From Falsibacillus pallidus (GTDB lineage Bacteria; Bacillota; Bacilli; Bacillales; DSM-25281), in the NCBI RefSeq assembly GCF_003350505.1, contig NZ_QQAY01000003.1:248001-312000 (forward strand): a DNA stretch of 64,000 nucleotides, read 5' to 3'. This document shows positions 8,673-17,023 of this stretch, piece after piece (the stretch's first letter is position 1; every line of letters begins with the position of its first letter). Below the pieces are notes generated by a model that saw nothing but the letters and a program-made list of their open reading frames with translations, had not been told where the DNA came from and searched no databases. The translations under genes and the position numbers were made by a program.

Positions 8673-9176
8673 GTGAAAACTTCTTCAGAAGAACTACTAT
8701 CCATGGAATCCGAAAACTCGCATGAAAATGAACACGATCATAATGAAGCAGAACCGCCCCGCCAGGATACGGTGCCGCTTTTTGGGTATGAATTATTAAG
8801 GGAGGTCCTCATTCCGGATTTGCTTGGAAAAGAAACACCGGATATTTTATACTGGGCCGGAAAGCACCTTGCACGGAAATTTCCTCTGCTGTCCGATGAG
8901 GAAATCCAATCATTTTTCTTGGAAGCTGGCTGGGGTCATTTAAAAGCCGTGAAGCAAGGAAAAAATTCCACTGAGTATGAATTGACGAGTCCTTCCATTC
9001 AAAAAAGGCTCGAGATGAAGGAACAGTCCTGTTTCCGGATGGAAGCTGGTTTTTTGGCCCAGCAGATTCAAACCCAGCAAAAAACAATCACTGAGGCATA
9101 TGAAGAGGTGCAAAAGCGCCAGAAAAAAGTACATATCCTTGTCCAATGGGATCAAAAGGATAAAGTAGCAGATTGA
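8673..9176 (+). CDS. yslB: YslB family protein (DUF2507, V4R-like fold)
   Basis: A 167-residue cytoplasmic protein. Residues about 35-160 match the YslB/DUF2507 family: YELLREVLIPDLLGKETPDI, YWAGKHLARKFPL, EEIQSFFLEAGWG. The fold is related to V4R domains and the function is unknown. The first ~33 residues are a hydrophilic Glu/His/Asn-rich extension that looks disordered and is longer than in B. subtilis YslB (about 148 residues). The start GTG has GAGGGG 7 bases upstream, which supports the long form. It is transcribed away from sdh and converges on lysC through a shared terminator. Confidence 0.85.
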   Translation: MKTSSEELLSMESENSHENEHDHNEAEPPRQDTVPLFGYELLREVLIPDLLGKETPDILYWAGKHLARKFPLLSDEEIQSFFLEAGWGHLKAVKQGKNSTEYELTSPSIQKRLEMKEQSCFRMEAGFLAQQIQTQQKTITEAYEEVQKRQKKVHILVQWDQKDKVAD

Positions 9177-9195
9177 TAGAAGTATAGAGAATACA

Positions 9196-9230
9196 AAAAA
9201 GAAGGCTTGAACTCCAAGCCTTCTTTTTTT
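9196..9230. terminator. Bidirectional terminator between yslB and lysC
   Basis: GAAGGCTTG/CAAGCCTTC stem with A-run on the left and T-run on the right. It serves the convergent genes on both strands. Confidence 0.9.
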
Positions 9231-9241
9231 ATAGCTTATTT

Positions 9242-9745
9242 TTATTTCGCTTCCACCGGGGCTTCAATCCCACTCAAGCCAAACTCATTATGAAGGATGT
9301 TGGCAGCATCGATCATCCTCTCTTGGCTGATGACAGTAGAAACTTTGATTTCAGAAGTGCTTACCATTTTGATCTGAATCTCATTGTCAGCGAGCGCCTT
9401 GAACATCCTTGCTGCTACACCCGGATTGGATACCATCCCTGATCCTACAATGGATACCTTGGCAAGTCCTGTTTCATATTCTACATCCTCAAAACCTAAT
9501 AAAACCCTATTTTCTTCAAGGATGCGAATCGTATCTTGAAGGACATCTTTCTTGATAGAAAAAGAGACGCTTGCTTGCTGTGATTCTGTCCGGCTTTGGA
9601 TGATGATGTCAACATTGACATGTTCAGCGGCCAGCGTCATGAAGATTTGAGACAAATGATGCAGTTCATTTGAAAGACCAGTAAGTGTGACACGTATGAT
9701 ATCTTCTTCAAATGCAACACCGCGTACGATTAAATTTTGCTCCAT
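9242..9745 (-). CDS. lysC: Aspartokinase beta subunit from in-frame internal start
   Basis: Inside lysC an ATG (Met 246) is preceded by GAGGAGGAAGCATCA, a strong ribosome-binding site at 8-base spacing. Translation from it yields a 167-residue protein made of the two ACT domains. B. subtilis makes an equivalent beta subunit of about 163 residues that forms the alpha2beta2 enzyme. The internal ribosome-binding site is visible; the product is inferred from the family. Confidence 0.8.
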   Translation of the reverse strand: MEQNLIVRGVAFEEDIIRVTLTGLSNELHHLSQIFMTLAAEHVNVDIIIQSRTESQQASVSFSIKKDVLQDTIRILEENRVLLGFEDVEYETGLAKVSIVGSGMVSNPGVAARMFKALADNEIQIKMVSTSEIKVSTVISQERMIDAANILHNEFGLSGIEAPVEAK

Positions 9746-10480
9746 TGATGCTTCCTCCTCAATAATGGTTCCTTCGATATTTTCCATGCTTGAACGAACT
9801 TCAAGCGGCACTCCGTAATTTTTGGCAAATTCAACTGCCCTTGGATGAAGCACACCTGCACCCAGATTAGCCAATTCCAACATTTCATCGTAAGAAATAG
9901 AATGGAGCTTCCGTGCATCATTCACATATCTTGGATCGGAAGTAAAAACTCCTGGTACATCTGTATAAATATCGCACCTATCTGCTTTTAATGCAGCTGC
10001 AAGGGCTACGGCTGTCGTATCGGAACCGCCCCGCCCGAGTGTTGTAATTTCATCATGTTCATCCAACCCTTGAAATCCTGCAACAATCACTACTTTATCC
10101 TCGTCCAAGTAATTCATCATCTTCTCGTTTTGGATATTTGTTATCCTTGCGTTTCCAGGCACCGCTTCCGTTCTTATGCCTGCCTGCCAGCCTGTCAGTG
10201 AAACAGCTTTTATCCCCATTTCCTGCAATGCCATCGCCATCAGTGAAATCGTTACCTGCTCACCTGTTGCAAGCAGCATATCCATTTCCCTCTTATTCGG
10301 CATCGAACTGATGCTCTGTGCCAAAGACACCAGGGCGTCTGTTGATTTCCCCATAGCAGAGACGACCACAGCCACTTGATTTCCTTTTTCAATTTCATCA
10401 GCTACCCTTTTGGCAGCATTTTGAATTCTCTCTGCACTCCCCACGGAAGTCCCACCGAATTTTTGAACAATAAGCCCCAT
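9242..10480 (-). CDS. lysC: Aspartokinase, lysine-sensitive (alpha and beta subunits)
   Basis: A 412-residue kinase that phosphorylates aspartate, the first step to lysine, threonine, methionine and diaminopimelate. The kinase domain begins KFGGTSVGS (residues 7-15) and contains TTLGRGGSDTTAVAL. Two ACT regulatory domains fill the C-terminal ~165 residues (MEQNLIVRG...; AKVSIVGSG...). As in B. subtilis aspartokinase II, an internal start makes a separate beta subunit (see 9242-9745). A lysine riboswitch lies in the leader, so both transcription and activity should respond to lysine. Confidence 0.96.
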   Translation of the reverse strand: MGLIVQKFGGTSVGSAERIQNAAKRVADEIEKGNQVAVVVSAMGKSTDALVSLAQSISSMPNKREMDMLLATGEQVTISLMAMALQEMGIKAVSLTGWQAGIRTEAVPGNARITNIQNEKMMNYLDEDKVVIVAGFQGLDEHDEITTLGRGGSDTTAVALAAALKADRCDIYTDVPGVFTSDPRYVNDARKLHSISYDEMLELANLGAGVLHPRAVEFAKNYGVPLEVRSSMENIEGTIIEEEASMEQNLIVRGVAFEEDIIRVTLTGLSNELHHLSQIFMTLAAEHVNVDIIIQSRTESQQASVSFSIKKDVLQDTIRILEENRVLLGFEDVEYETGLAKVSIVGSGMVSNPGVAARMFKALADNEIQIKMVSTSEIKVSTVISQERMIDAANILHNEFGLSGIEAPVEAK

Positions 10481-10535
10481 TTGTTTCTCCTTCTTTCGTT
10501 TAGAAATACCATTTGGAGAAAGGTTTCACCAATAG

Positions 10536-10564
10536 AAAAAGGGCAATGAGATATCTCATTGCCC
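10536..10564 (-). terminator. Intrinsic terminator of the lysine riboswitch
   Basis: A perfect 24-base palindrome (arms GGGCAATGAGAT) followed by TTTTT on the minus strand, 55 bp before lysC. It is the expression platform of the L-box. Confidence 0.9.
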
Positions 10565-10599
10565 TTGGATGCTCGTAAATAAAAAAAGCAGCACTGGTG

Positions 10600-10770
10600 A
10601 GATAGCTCTCCAAGATGTGACCATCTTGACAATCCTGCATTTGTTCAATGCAGAACCAGCGAAAAAGCCATGAGTACTTTCCCACTTCGGCAGACATCCC
10701 CTTTCATCATCCTTCTTCAGCGCTCATACGCCTCTTAATGACTACTCTTGAAGTCTGCACCTCTATCATC
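10600..10770 (-). ncRNA. Lysine riboswitch (L-box) upstream of lysC
   Basis: The minus-strand transcript contains the conserved lysine-aptamer elements in order: GATAGAGGTGC at the 5' side of P1 (10757-10767), AAGAGTAGT, GAAGGATGATGAAAGGGG, GTCTGCCGAAG, then TTTTCGCTGG, and a 3' P1 strand near GAGAGCTATC. A terminator hairpin follows at 10541-10564. Lysine binding should favour termination and lower lysC expression. The leader promoter probably uses TATAAT at 10806-10811. Confidence 0.93.
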
Positions 10771-10837
10771 ACTTTTAAAAAGTGATTTCGTATAAAGTTG
10801 TCCTCATTATAGCACAGCCTGCCGAAAGAAGAATATG

Positions 10838-12610
10838 CTAGTCACGTAATTTCTCAAAAATATTTTTAGCCACTTTTTCCGGGAGCCCTGACTCTATAAG
10901 ATCTTCCACTGTTGCTTCTTTCATTTTTTTCATGGAGCCAAAATGCTTCAACAGCTGCTTCTTCCTCTTTGGACCCACCCCTTCAATTTCATCGAGGATC
11001 GAGTTGAAGGTAGTCTTGCCGCGAAGCTGTCTATGGAAAGTGATTGCAAACCTATGCACTTCATCTTGGATTCTTTGCAGCAAATAGAATTCCTGGCTGT
11101 TCCTCTCAAGAGGCACCACTTCAAGCGGATTCCCGAATAGGAGCAGGGATGTCCTGTGTTTATCATCCTTGGCAAGACCCGCGACTGGAATCTCCAAGTT
11201 TAGCTCATTCACGAGTACGTCCCTTGCAGCTTCTATCTGGCCTTTCCCTCCATCTATCACTATTAAATCAGCCAGAGGAAGCCCATCCTTTAAGACCCGG
11301 GTGTACCTTCTCCGTATGACTTCCCGCATGGAGTCATAGTCATCCGGCCCTTTTACGGTTTTTATTTTATACTTCCTGTACTCCTTTTTATCCGGACGGC
11401 CATCTGTAAATACAACCATGGCTGAAACCGGATCGGCGCCTTGTATATTGGAGTTGTCAAAAGCTTCAATCCGATGCGGGGTATAAATCCCCATTGCTTC
11501 ACCGAGATTTTCCACAGCCAGGACGGTACGCTTTTCATTTTTCTCGATCAATGCAAATTTCTCAGATAAGGCGATTTTCGCATTTTTTTCAGCCAGCCGG
11601 ACCAAGTCTTTTTTCTGCCCTCTGACTGGTTTCAGTACCTTTATCTGAAGGAGTTCAGCAGCAAGATTTTCATTCACTGATTCTGGGACCAACAGTTCCT
11701 TCGGCTTGAAATGATTGTTTTTTGAATAGAACTGCCCTAAATAAGTTAAGAATTCATTATCCGGTTCATCATACACCGGGAAAAGGGAAACATCCCTTTC
11801 GATCATCTTCCCTTGACGGACAAAAAAAACTTGGACGCACATCCATCCTTTATCAACAGCATACCCAAAGATATCTCTGTCAGTGAAATCTGTCATTGTC
11901 ATTTTCTGTTTTTCCATAGTGGCTTCGATATGGATGATTTGGTCCCGGAATTCCTTTGCACGTTCAAACTCCAGATTCATAGAAGCTTCTTCCATCTTTT
12001 TAGTCAATTCCAACTTGACTTCCTTGTATCCCCCATTAAGAAACCTGGTGATTTCATCCACCATCTGCTTATAGGTTTCATCCTTCACTTCTTTTACGCA
12101 TGGAGCCAAACACTGCCCAAGGTGATAGTAGAGGCAGACACGATCTGGAAGTGTGGAGCATTTCCTCAAAGGATAAAGTCGGTCGAGCAGCTTCTTCGTT
12201 TCATTTGCTGCACCAACGTTGGCGTACGGGCCAAAATATTTCCCTTTATCTTTTTTCACTTTTCTTGTCGTAATCAGACGGGGGTGGCGCTCAGCAGTCA
12301 ATTTAATAAAAGGATAGCTTTTATCATCCTTCAGCATCACATTGTATTTTGGATCCCATTTTTTAATCAGGTTCATTTCCAAAATCAACGCTTCAAGATC
12401 GGATGAAGTGACGATATATTCAAAATCCTCTATTTCACTGACCAGCCTCTGCGTCTTGCCATCATGGGATCCGGTGAAATAAGAGCGGACGCGGTTCTTG
12501 AGTATTTTCGCCTTTCCTACATAGATGATGGTTCCTTGGCGGTCCTTCATCAAATAGCACCCCGGCTGATCGGGCAGCAGTGCTAATTTATTTTTAATCA
12601 ATTCATTCAA
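10838..12610 (-). CDS. uvrC: UvrABC excinuclease subunit C
   Basis: A 590-residue dual endonuclease of nucleotide excision repair. The N-terminal GIY-YIG domain (PGCYLMKD...IIYVGKAK, residues about 16-38) makes the 3' cut. A UVR domain about residues 200-235 ([13 protein letters not shown]) binds UvrB. The central RNase-H-like domain ([11 protein letters not shown]...[10 protein letters not shown]) makes the 5' cut. C-terminal helix-hairpin-helix motifs ([13 protein letters not shown]) bind DNA. The start is TTG at 12610 with GGAG 10 bases upstream. The leader has a GCCTCA/TGAGGC inverted repeat. No LexA-type box was found. Confidence 0.97.
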   Translation of the reverse strand: MNELIKNKLALLPDQPGCYLMKDRQGTIIYVGKAKILKNRVRSYFTGSHDGKTQRLVSEIEDFEYIVTSSDLEALILEMNLIKKWDPKYNVMLKDDKSYPFIKLTAERHPRLITTRKVKKDKGKYFGPYANVGAANETKKLLDRLYPLRKCSTLPDRVCLYYHLGQCLAPCVKEVKDETYKQMVDEITRFLNGGYKEVKLELTKKMEEASMNLEFERAKEFRDQIIHIEATMEKQKMTMTDFTDRDIFGYAVDKGWMCVQVFFVRQGKMIERDVSLFPVYDEPDNEFLTYLGQFYSKNNHFKPKELLVPESVNENLAAELLQIKVLKPVRGQKKDLVRLAEKNAKIALSEKFALIEKNEKRTVLAVENLGEAMGIYTPHRIEAFDNSNIQGADPVSAMVVFTDGRPDKKEYRKYKIKTVKGPDDYDSMREVIRRRYTRVLKDGLPLADLIVIDGGKGQIEAARDVLVNELNLEIPVAGLAKDDKHRTSLLLFGNPLEVVPLERNSQEFYLLQRIQDEVHRFAITFHRQLRGKTTFNSILDEIEGVGPKRKKQLLKHFGSMKKMKEATVEDLIESGLPEKVAKNIFEKLRD

Positions 12611-12848
12611 TGATTACCAACTCCAAAAGCCTCATACAATTCCGTTTTTGGTGAGGCTGTTTCAATGATTATATTATACCGTCGGAGGCGGAAAATGAAA
12701 ACGAATGGGTTAATGCATTATCAAGTGCAGAAAATTCAGCGTGATATCTTTTCTTCTTCCGATACTTTTTTCCCGGCCCACTTCTCCATTACTTGGTCAC
12801 CCAACCTATTTAATGGACATATAATGCATGGAGAGGAGGGTTAACAGT

Positions 12849-13037
12849 ATGGATCGATTAATACTTTTGATGTTAGCTGGTATATTAGCAGGGTTAGCAT
12901 TAATTAAAGTTCCTTTAGCAGGCACCTTTTTGGCAAGCATAGCGCCGATAACTACCTTAATTGGAATATTGGCGATTGTGATTTTCTCTCTCTTCCTGAT
13001 TTATAAGGCCTTGATGGCTATGCTGGGCAAGCAGTAA
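12849..13037 (+). CDS. Small hydrophobic membrane protein, 62 residues
   Basis: The ATG at 12849 follows GGAGAGGAGGG at 8-base spacing, a much better site than the ATG 21 bases upstream. The product is almost wholly hydrophobic, with two predicted transmembrane helices (about residues 3-20 and 30-55) separated by a short LAGTFLASIAPI stretch, and a short basic tail (MLGKQ). I do not recognise a family. It stands alone on the plus strand between uvrC and trxA and shares a bidirectional terminator with trxA. The clean ribosome-binding site and terminator argue that it is real. Confidence 0.7.
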   Translation: MDRLILLMLAGILAGLALIKVPLAGTFLASIAPITTLIGILAIVIFSLFLIYKALMAMLGKQ

Positions 13038-13050
13038 ACTACTAAAAAGA

Positions 13051-13078
13051 AAAGCTGCCGTGGTCCGGCAGCTTTTTT
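13051..13078. terminator. Bidirectional terminator, small membrane protein / trxA
   Basis: AAAGCTGCCG/CGGCAGCTTT stem with a T-run to the right and A-rich sequence to the left. It serves the convergent small gene and trxA. Confidence 0.9.
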
Positions 13079-13090
13079 TGTGAAGATTGA

Positions 13091-13405
13091 TTATGCGTGT
13101 TTGTTTAAAAGTTCTGCCAAAGCTTCTTTTGGCTGGAATCCGATTACTTTATCAACGACTTCCCCGTCTTTTAGAACAATCAATGTAGGGATGCTCATAA
13201 CTCCGAAGCTGCTTGCAGTTTCTTGGTTTTCATCTACATCCACTTTTACGATTTTTACTTTGTCGCCCATTTCAGAGTCAAGCTCTTCAAGTACTGGAGC
13301 GATCATTTTACAAGGTCCGCACCACGGAGCCCAAAAATCAGCCAATACTAGCCCTTGACTAGTTTCAGCACCAAAGTTTTGATCAGTTGCATTTGTGATA
13401 GCCAT
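13091..13405 (-). CDS. trxA: Thioredoxin
   Basis: A 104-residue cytoplasmic dithiol oxidoreductase with the active site WCGPC (Cys 29 and 32) after ADFWAP, and the cis-Pro motif MSIPT (about residues 72-76). Electrons come from thioredoxin reductase and go to ribonucleotide reductase, PAPS reductase and other proteins. The length and position (between uvrC and etfA) are as in B. subtilis. It appears monocistronic. Confidence 0.98.
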   Translation of the reverse strand: MAITNATDQNFGAETSQGLVLADFWAPWCGPCKMIAPVLEELDSEMGDKVKIVKVDVDENQETASSFGVMSIPTLIVLKDGEVVDKVIGFQPKEALAELLNKHA

Positions 13406-13535
13406 ATTGTTATGCCTCCTATAATTTCCTTAAATCTTAAACGTAGTATATCACTCATTATAGTATGTTGCGAATGATTTGCTCGTACGTAACTTTCCCT
13501 TTTATTTCGGGTGCTATTCATTTCGCCGCTGCAAG

Positions 13536-13560
13536 AAAAAAGCGGCCGTTCAGCCGCTTT
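13536..13560 (-). terminator. Terminator of the fad-etf operon
   Basis: AAGCGGC/GCCGCTT hairpin followed by TTTTTC on the minus strand, after etfA. Confidence 0.85.
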
Positions 13561-13575
13561 TGCTTAAGAAAATAA

Positions 13576-14556
13576 TTATGAGTTGGCTACTTTAAGTTTC
13601 TTGAATTCTTCTGTGAGCATTGGTACTACTTCGAACAAGTCCCCCACGATTCCATAGTCAGCCACTTTAAAGATGTTTGCCTCTGGATCTTTATTGATTG
13701 CGACGATTACTTTGGAGTTGGACATACCAGCTAAATGCTGAATCGCTCCTGAGATGCCGCATGCGATATATAAGTCAGGCGTTACGACTTTCCCTGTTTG
13801 GCCGATCTGCAGGGAGTAGTCGCAGTAGTCCGCATCACATGCTCCACGTGAAGCACCGACTGCTCCTCCTAGTACATCTGCAAGTTCTTTTAAAGGCTCA
13901 AAGCCATCTTCACTTTTAACACCGCGTCCACCGGCAATGATCACCTTTGCTTCTGAAAGATCTACACCCTCGCTTGCCTTGCGGACTACCTCTTTGATAA
14001 CGGTGCGCAGGTCTTTGATTTCAGCTGAAACGGATGATACATCCCCACTGCGGGACTCATCTTTTTCAAGGGATGGAATATTGTTTGGACGAACTGTCGC
14101 AAAAATGATGCCATCCGTTACAATTTTCTTTTCAAATGCTTTACCGGAATAAATCGGTCTTGTGAAGACGATATTGCCGCCTGCTTCTTCTACAGCAGTA
14201 GCATCTGAAATAAGGCCAGTGTTCAATTTACCTGCGATTTTAGGCGCAAGGTCTTTTCCTAGAGCCGTATGGCCAAACACGATTCCTTCTGGATTTTCAG
14301 CATCCGCCACAGCTTTGAATGCCTGTGAGAATCCATCAGAAGAATATTGCTTCAGCTTTTCATCTTCTACTACAACCACACGGTCTGCTCCGTAATGGAT
14401 AAGCTGTTCGCCTAAAGCGCTTACAGAATCGCCGATTAAAACACCGACAACTTCTCCGCCCTCTGCAATTGTTTTCCCAGCCGCAATCGCTTCGAATGAA
14501 ACGTTGCGAAGAGAACCATCTCTCACTTCACCCAATACCAAAACTTTTCTAGACAT
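13576..14556 (-). CDS. etfA: Electron transfer flavoprotein alpha subunit
   Basis: A 326-residue subunit that binds FAD in its C-terminal domain (VIIAGGRGVKSEDGF; GQTGKVVTPDLYIACGISGAIQH, residues about 205-275). It passes electrons from acyl-CoA dehydrogenases to the respiratory chain. It is the last gene of the fadR-fadB-etfB-etfA cluster. An RBS of GGAGGG precedes the ATG. Confidence 0.97.
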   Translation of the reverse strand: MSRKVLVLGEVRDGSLRNVSFEAIAAGKTIAEGGEVVGVLIGDSVSALGEQLIHYGADRVVVVEDEKLKQYSSDGFSQAFKAVADAENPEGIVFGHTALGKDLAPKIAGKLNTGLISDATAVEEAGGNIVFTRPIYSGKAFEKKIVTDGIIFATVRPNNIPSLEKDESRSGDVSSVSAEIKDLRTVIKEVVRKASEGVDLSEAKVIIAGGRGVKSEDGFEPLKELADVLGGAVGASRGACDADYCDYSLQIGQTGKVVTPDLYIACGISGAIQHLAGMSNSKVIVAINKDPEANIFKVADYGIVGDLFEVVPMLTEEFKKLKVANS

Positions 14557-14600
14557 GCTATTCCCTCCTGTTTGTCCTTCTCGAGTTAAAAGTATTCTAT

Positions 14601-15374
14601 TTATATGACTTTCGCTTCTTTATTCAATAGATTAACCAGTTCTTTCACTTGATCTTGAAGATCTCCTTCAAGGACCTTGCCTGCTTCCTTTTTAGGCGGC
14701 AGATAGATTTCAATCGTTTTTGTCTTAGCTTCTACATCATCTTCATCTAAATCAAGATCATCCAGTTCAAGCTCTTCCAATGGCTTTTTCTTCGCCTTCA
14801 TGATTCCCGGCAAAGAAGGATATCGGGGCTCATTCAATCCTTGCTGCGCAGTCACAAGCAATGGAAGGGAAGCTTCGATGACTTCTGAATCTCCTTCAAC
14901 ATCTCTCACGATTGTTGCTTTATCTCCGTTCACTTCAAGTTTCGTGATAGTAGTGACATAAGAGATGTCAAGCAATTCGGCTACACGAGGCCCAACTTGT
15001 CCAGAACCGCCGTCGATCGCTACGTTCCCGCCAAGAATGATATCTGCATCTTTATCCTTTAAATATTCAGCTAAAATTTTTGCAGTTGTAAATTGATCTC
15101 CATATTCAAGATCATCTTCTGTATTGATCAGAACGGCTTTATCAGCACCCATTGCCAACGCTGTACGGAGCTGCTTTTCGCTTTCGCTGTTTCCTACTGT
15201 TACGACTGTCACTTCACCGCCGTGCGCGTCTCGAATCTGGATAGCTTCTTCCACTGCGTATTCGTCATATGGGTTGATGATGAATTCAGCGCCGTCTTCA
15301 TTGATTTGGCCGCCGGAAATAGTTATTTTTTCTTCTGTGTCAAAAGTTCGCTTCATTAAAACGAAGATGTTCAT
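14601..15374 (-). CDS. etfB: Electron transfer flavoprotein beta subunit
   Basis: A 257-residue partner of EtfA; the family binds AMP in this subunit. Recognisable blocks are MNIFVLMKRTFDTE, INPYDEYAVEEA, GADKAVLI, GGNVAIDGGSGQVGP and LPLLVTAQQGLNEPRYPSLPGI (last block about residues 185-206). I start it at the ATG of 15374, six bases after AGGAGGG, rather than nine codons upstream. A 7-bp inverted repeat (AATAATG/CATTATT) sits directly before this ribosome-binding site and might modulate translation. It is coupled to etfA with a 44-bp gap. Confidence 0.96.
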   Translation of the reverse strand: MNIFVLMKRTFDTEEKITISGGQINEDGAEFIINPYDEYAVEEAIQIRDAHGGEVTVVTVGNSESEKQLRTALAMGADKAVLINTEDDLEYGDQFTTAKILAEYLKDKDADIILGGNVAIDGGSGQVGPRVAELLDISYVTTITKLEVNGDKATIVRDVEGDSEVIEASLPLLVTAQQGLNEPRYPSLPGIMKAKKKPLEELELDDLDLDEDDVEAKTKTIEIYLPPKKEAGKVLEGDLQDQVKELVNLLNKEAKVI

Positions 15375-15466
15375 TTTGTGCCCTCCTAATAATGAAAACA
15401 TTATTTTAGTTTAAAATATTAAGAAAATTAATGATAAAAAAATTTATTTTTAATTTTTCTTTTTTA

Positions 15467-16240
15467 TTATTTTCCTCTGAATTCAGGCTTTCTTTTTTCT
15501 ATGAATGCGCTGATGCCTTCTTTGCCGTCTTCGGACATGAATACGTGGCCGAATAGTTCTCCTTCTCGTTTTACGCCATTGGCATAGTCATGGTTTTTGG
15601 CGTAGTTGAGGAGTTCGATTGCCGCTTTCATGGCAACCGGGCTTTTCTCGGCAATTTTATGAGCCGTCTTTGAAGCCTCTTCTAAAAGGCTCTCTTCCGG
15701 GTATGCCGCATTCGCAAGTCCCCAGGATACTGCTTCTGTTCCTGTAATCGGCTCGCTTGTCAAAAGCATTTCAGCCGCTTTTGGCATCCCGACATATCGT
15801 GGAAGCCTCTGTGACCCAGCAAATCCGGGAACAAGTCCCAATTGAAGTTCAGGAAGGCCTAATTTTGCAGTTTCACTTACATAGCGGATGTGGCAGGCCA
15901 TTGCCAATTCAAGTCCTCCGCCAAGAGCAGCTCCATGAATGGCTGCAATGACAGGCTTTCCGAATTGTTCAAGCCTTTCAAATACATCCTGGCCCTTGCC
16001 TGCAAGTTTTGTGAAGTCTTCTCCCGTTTGAATGGAAGTGAATTCTTTAATATCCGCTCCCGCTGAGAAGAATCTTCCTTCACCGTGCAGAAGCAGGACT
16101 CTGATTTCTTCATCTTTTTCCACTTCATCCAGCAGCAGGGAAAGCTCCTCGATCACGCCTGAAGCCAATGCATTCGCTGGAGGGCGGTTTAGGGTTACAA
16201 AGCCCACATGATTGTCTTTTCTTAAAGATAAGTACTGCAC
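15467..16240 (-). CDS. fadB: Enoyl-CoA hydratase/isomerase family protein
   Basis: A 257-residue crotonase-fold protein predicted to hydrate 2-enoyl-CoA in beta-oxidation. The oxyanion-hole motifs are present: FSAGADIKEF (about residues 61-70) and IHGAALGGGLELAMA (about 101-115). The catalytic Glu region is LGLPELQLGLVPGFAGSQRLPR. The start chosen is GTG 16240, six bases after AGGGGG; the GTG 13 codons upstream overlaps fadR and has no ribosome-binding site. It is the orthologue of B. subtilis fadB (ysiB). Confidence 0.92.
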   Translation of the reverse strand: MQYLSLRKDNHVGFVTLNRPPANALASGVIEELSLLLDEVEKDEEIRVLLLHGEGRFFSAGADIKEFTSIQTGEDFTKLAGKGQDVFERLEQFGKPVIAAIHGAALGGGLELAMACHIRYVSETAKLGLPELQLGLVPGFAGSQRLPRYVGMPKAAEMLLTSEPITGTEAVSWGLANAAYPEESLLEEASKTAHKIAEKSPVAMKAAIELLNYAKNHDYANGVKREGELFGHVFMSEDGKEGISAFIEKRKPEFRGK

Positions 16241-16259
16241 ACCAATCCCCCTATCTCTT

Positions 16260-16850
16260 TTATTCTCCTTTTTGTCCACAGCCCTGAAGCAAGAGATGAT
16301 GAACGGCTGGAGCTTGTTTTACGAGATCATACTTTTGATCATTCATTACCCATGTGGTGACTGTTTCGTCAATTGTACCAAAAATCATCTGTCTTGCCAG
16401 CCTGATACTAAGCTTGGAATCGAATTCACCGTTATCGATGCCTTCCTGAAGGATGTCATCCATCAACAGCAAGTATTCCTTTAAGACATCATTGATTTTT
16501 AAGCGAAGATCTTTGTTCGACTGTCTCAGTTCCAATTGAGTGACGATGGCCAAATGATGATCATCCGATAGAATTTTAAAATGATTTTCTATCATCACTA
16601 ATAACTTCTCTGCCGCTTTTTGTTTTCCTGCTATAACATCTTGAATTTTTTCAACAAACAATCCCATTTTTTCCTGGAATAATGAAATCAAGATATCTTC
16701 TTTGTTTTTAAAGTACAGATAGATGGTGCCATCTGCGACTCCTGCTTGTTTTGCAATCTTTGAAACTTGTGCTTGATGATAGCCATTATCGGCAATCACA
16801 ATGACAGCAGCATCAATGATCTGTTTATATTTTGGTTTATTCCGCTTCAT
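16260..16850 (-). CDS. fadR: FadR, TetR-family repressor of fatty-acid degradation
   Basis: A 196-residue TetR-type regulator. The N-terminal helix-turn-helix (QVSKIAKQAGVADGTIYLYFKNKEDIL, about residues 23-49) is nearly the same as in B. subtilis FadR (YsiA). The family is released from DNA by long-chain acyl-CoA. The start is ATG 16850 (MKRNKPKYKQIIDAA), 8 bases after AGGTGA; a longer frame upstream would run through the promoter. A FadR box lies 36 bp upstream over the predicted start point, so autoregulation is likely. It heads the unit fadR-fadB-etfB-etfA, downstream of lcfA. Confidence 0.95.
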   Translation of the reverse strand: MKRNKPKYKQIIDAAVIVIADNGYHQAQVSKIAKQAGVADGTIYLYFKNKEDILISLFQEKMGLFVEKIQDVIAGKQKAAEKLLVMIENHFKILSDDHHLAIVTQLELRQSNKDLRLKINDVLKEYLLLMDDILQEGIDNGEFDSKLSIRLARQMIFGTIDETVTTWVMNDQKYDLVKQAPAVHHLLLQGCGQKGE

Positions 16851-16885
16851 AGCTATCACCTGATATTCTTTGACTTTCGAAATGA

Positions 16886-16903
16886 TGAATGAACCATCAT
16901 TCA
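16886..16903 (-). promoter_or_regulatory. FadR operator of the fadR-fadB-etf unit
   Basis: TGAATGAACCATCATTCA: both half-sites of the FadR consensus (TGAATGA/TCATTCA) are exact. It starts at about +1 of the promoter below. Confidence 0.85.
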
Positions 16904-16910
16904 TATTTCT

Positions 16911-16939
16911 ATCATAATGAGAAACTATATGGTTGTCAA
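16911..16939 (-). promoter_or_regulatory. Sigma-A promoter of fadR
   Basis: TTGACA (16934-16939), 17 bp, TATGAT (16911-16916). This is a strong consensus promoter internal to the lcfA-fadR cluster. Confidence 0.85.
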
Positions 16940-16971
16940 GAATAGCCTGTCTATCTAATTGAGAAAAGTGC

Positions 16972-16999
16972 AAAAATACAGAGCCATGATGCCCGGCTC
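16972..16999 (-). terminator. Hairpin downstream of lcfA
   Basis: GAGCC/GGCTC stem, then TGTATTTTT on the minus strand. It may partly separate lcfA from fadR transcription; the U-tract is imperfect. Confidence 0.55.
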
Positions 17000-17023
17000 C
17001 AAATGTGAACCTATCGATGAGGA

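Noticed and set aside
10402-10697. Open frames on the minus strand in the lysC leader
   Set aside because: They overlap the lysine riboswitch and its terminator and have no family match or ribosome-binding site.
16851-16973. A 41-residue N-terminal extension of FadR
   Set aside because: It would be read across the promoter and the FadR operator; the ATG at 16850 matches known FadR starts.
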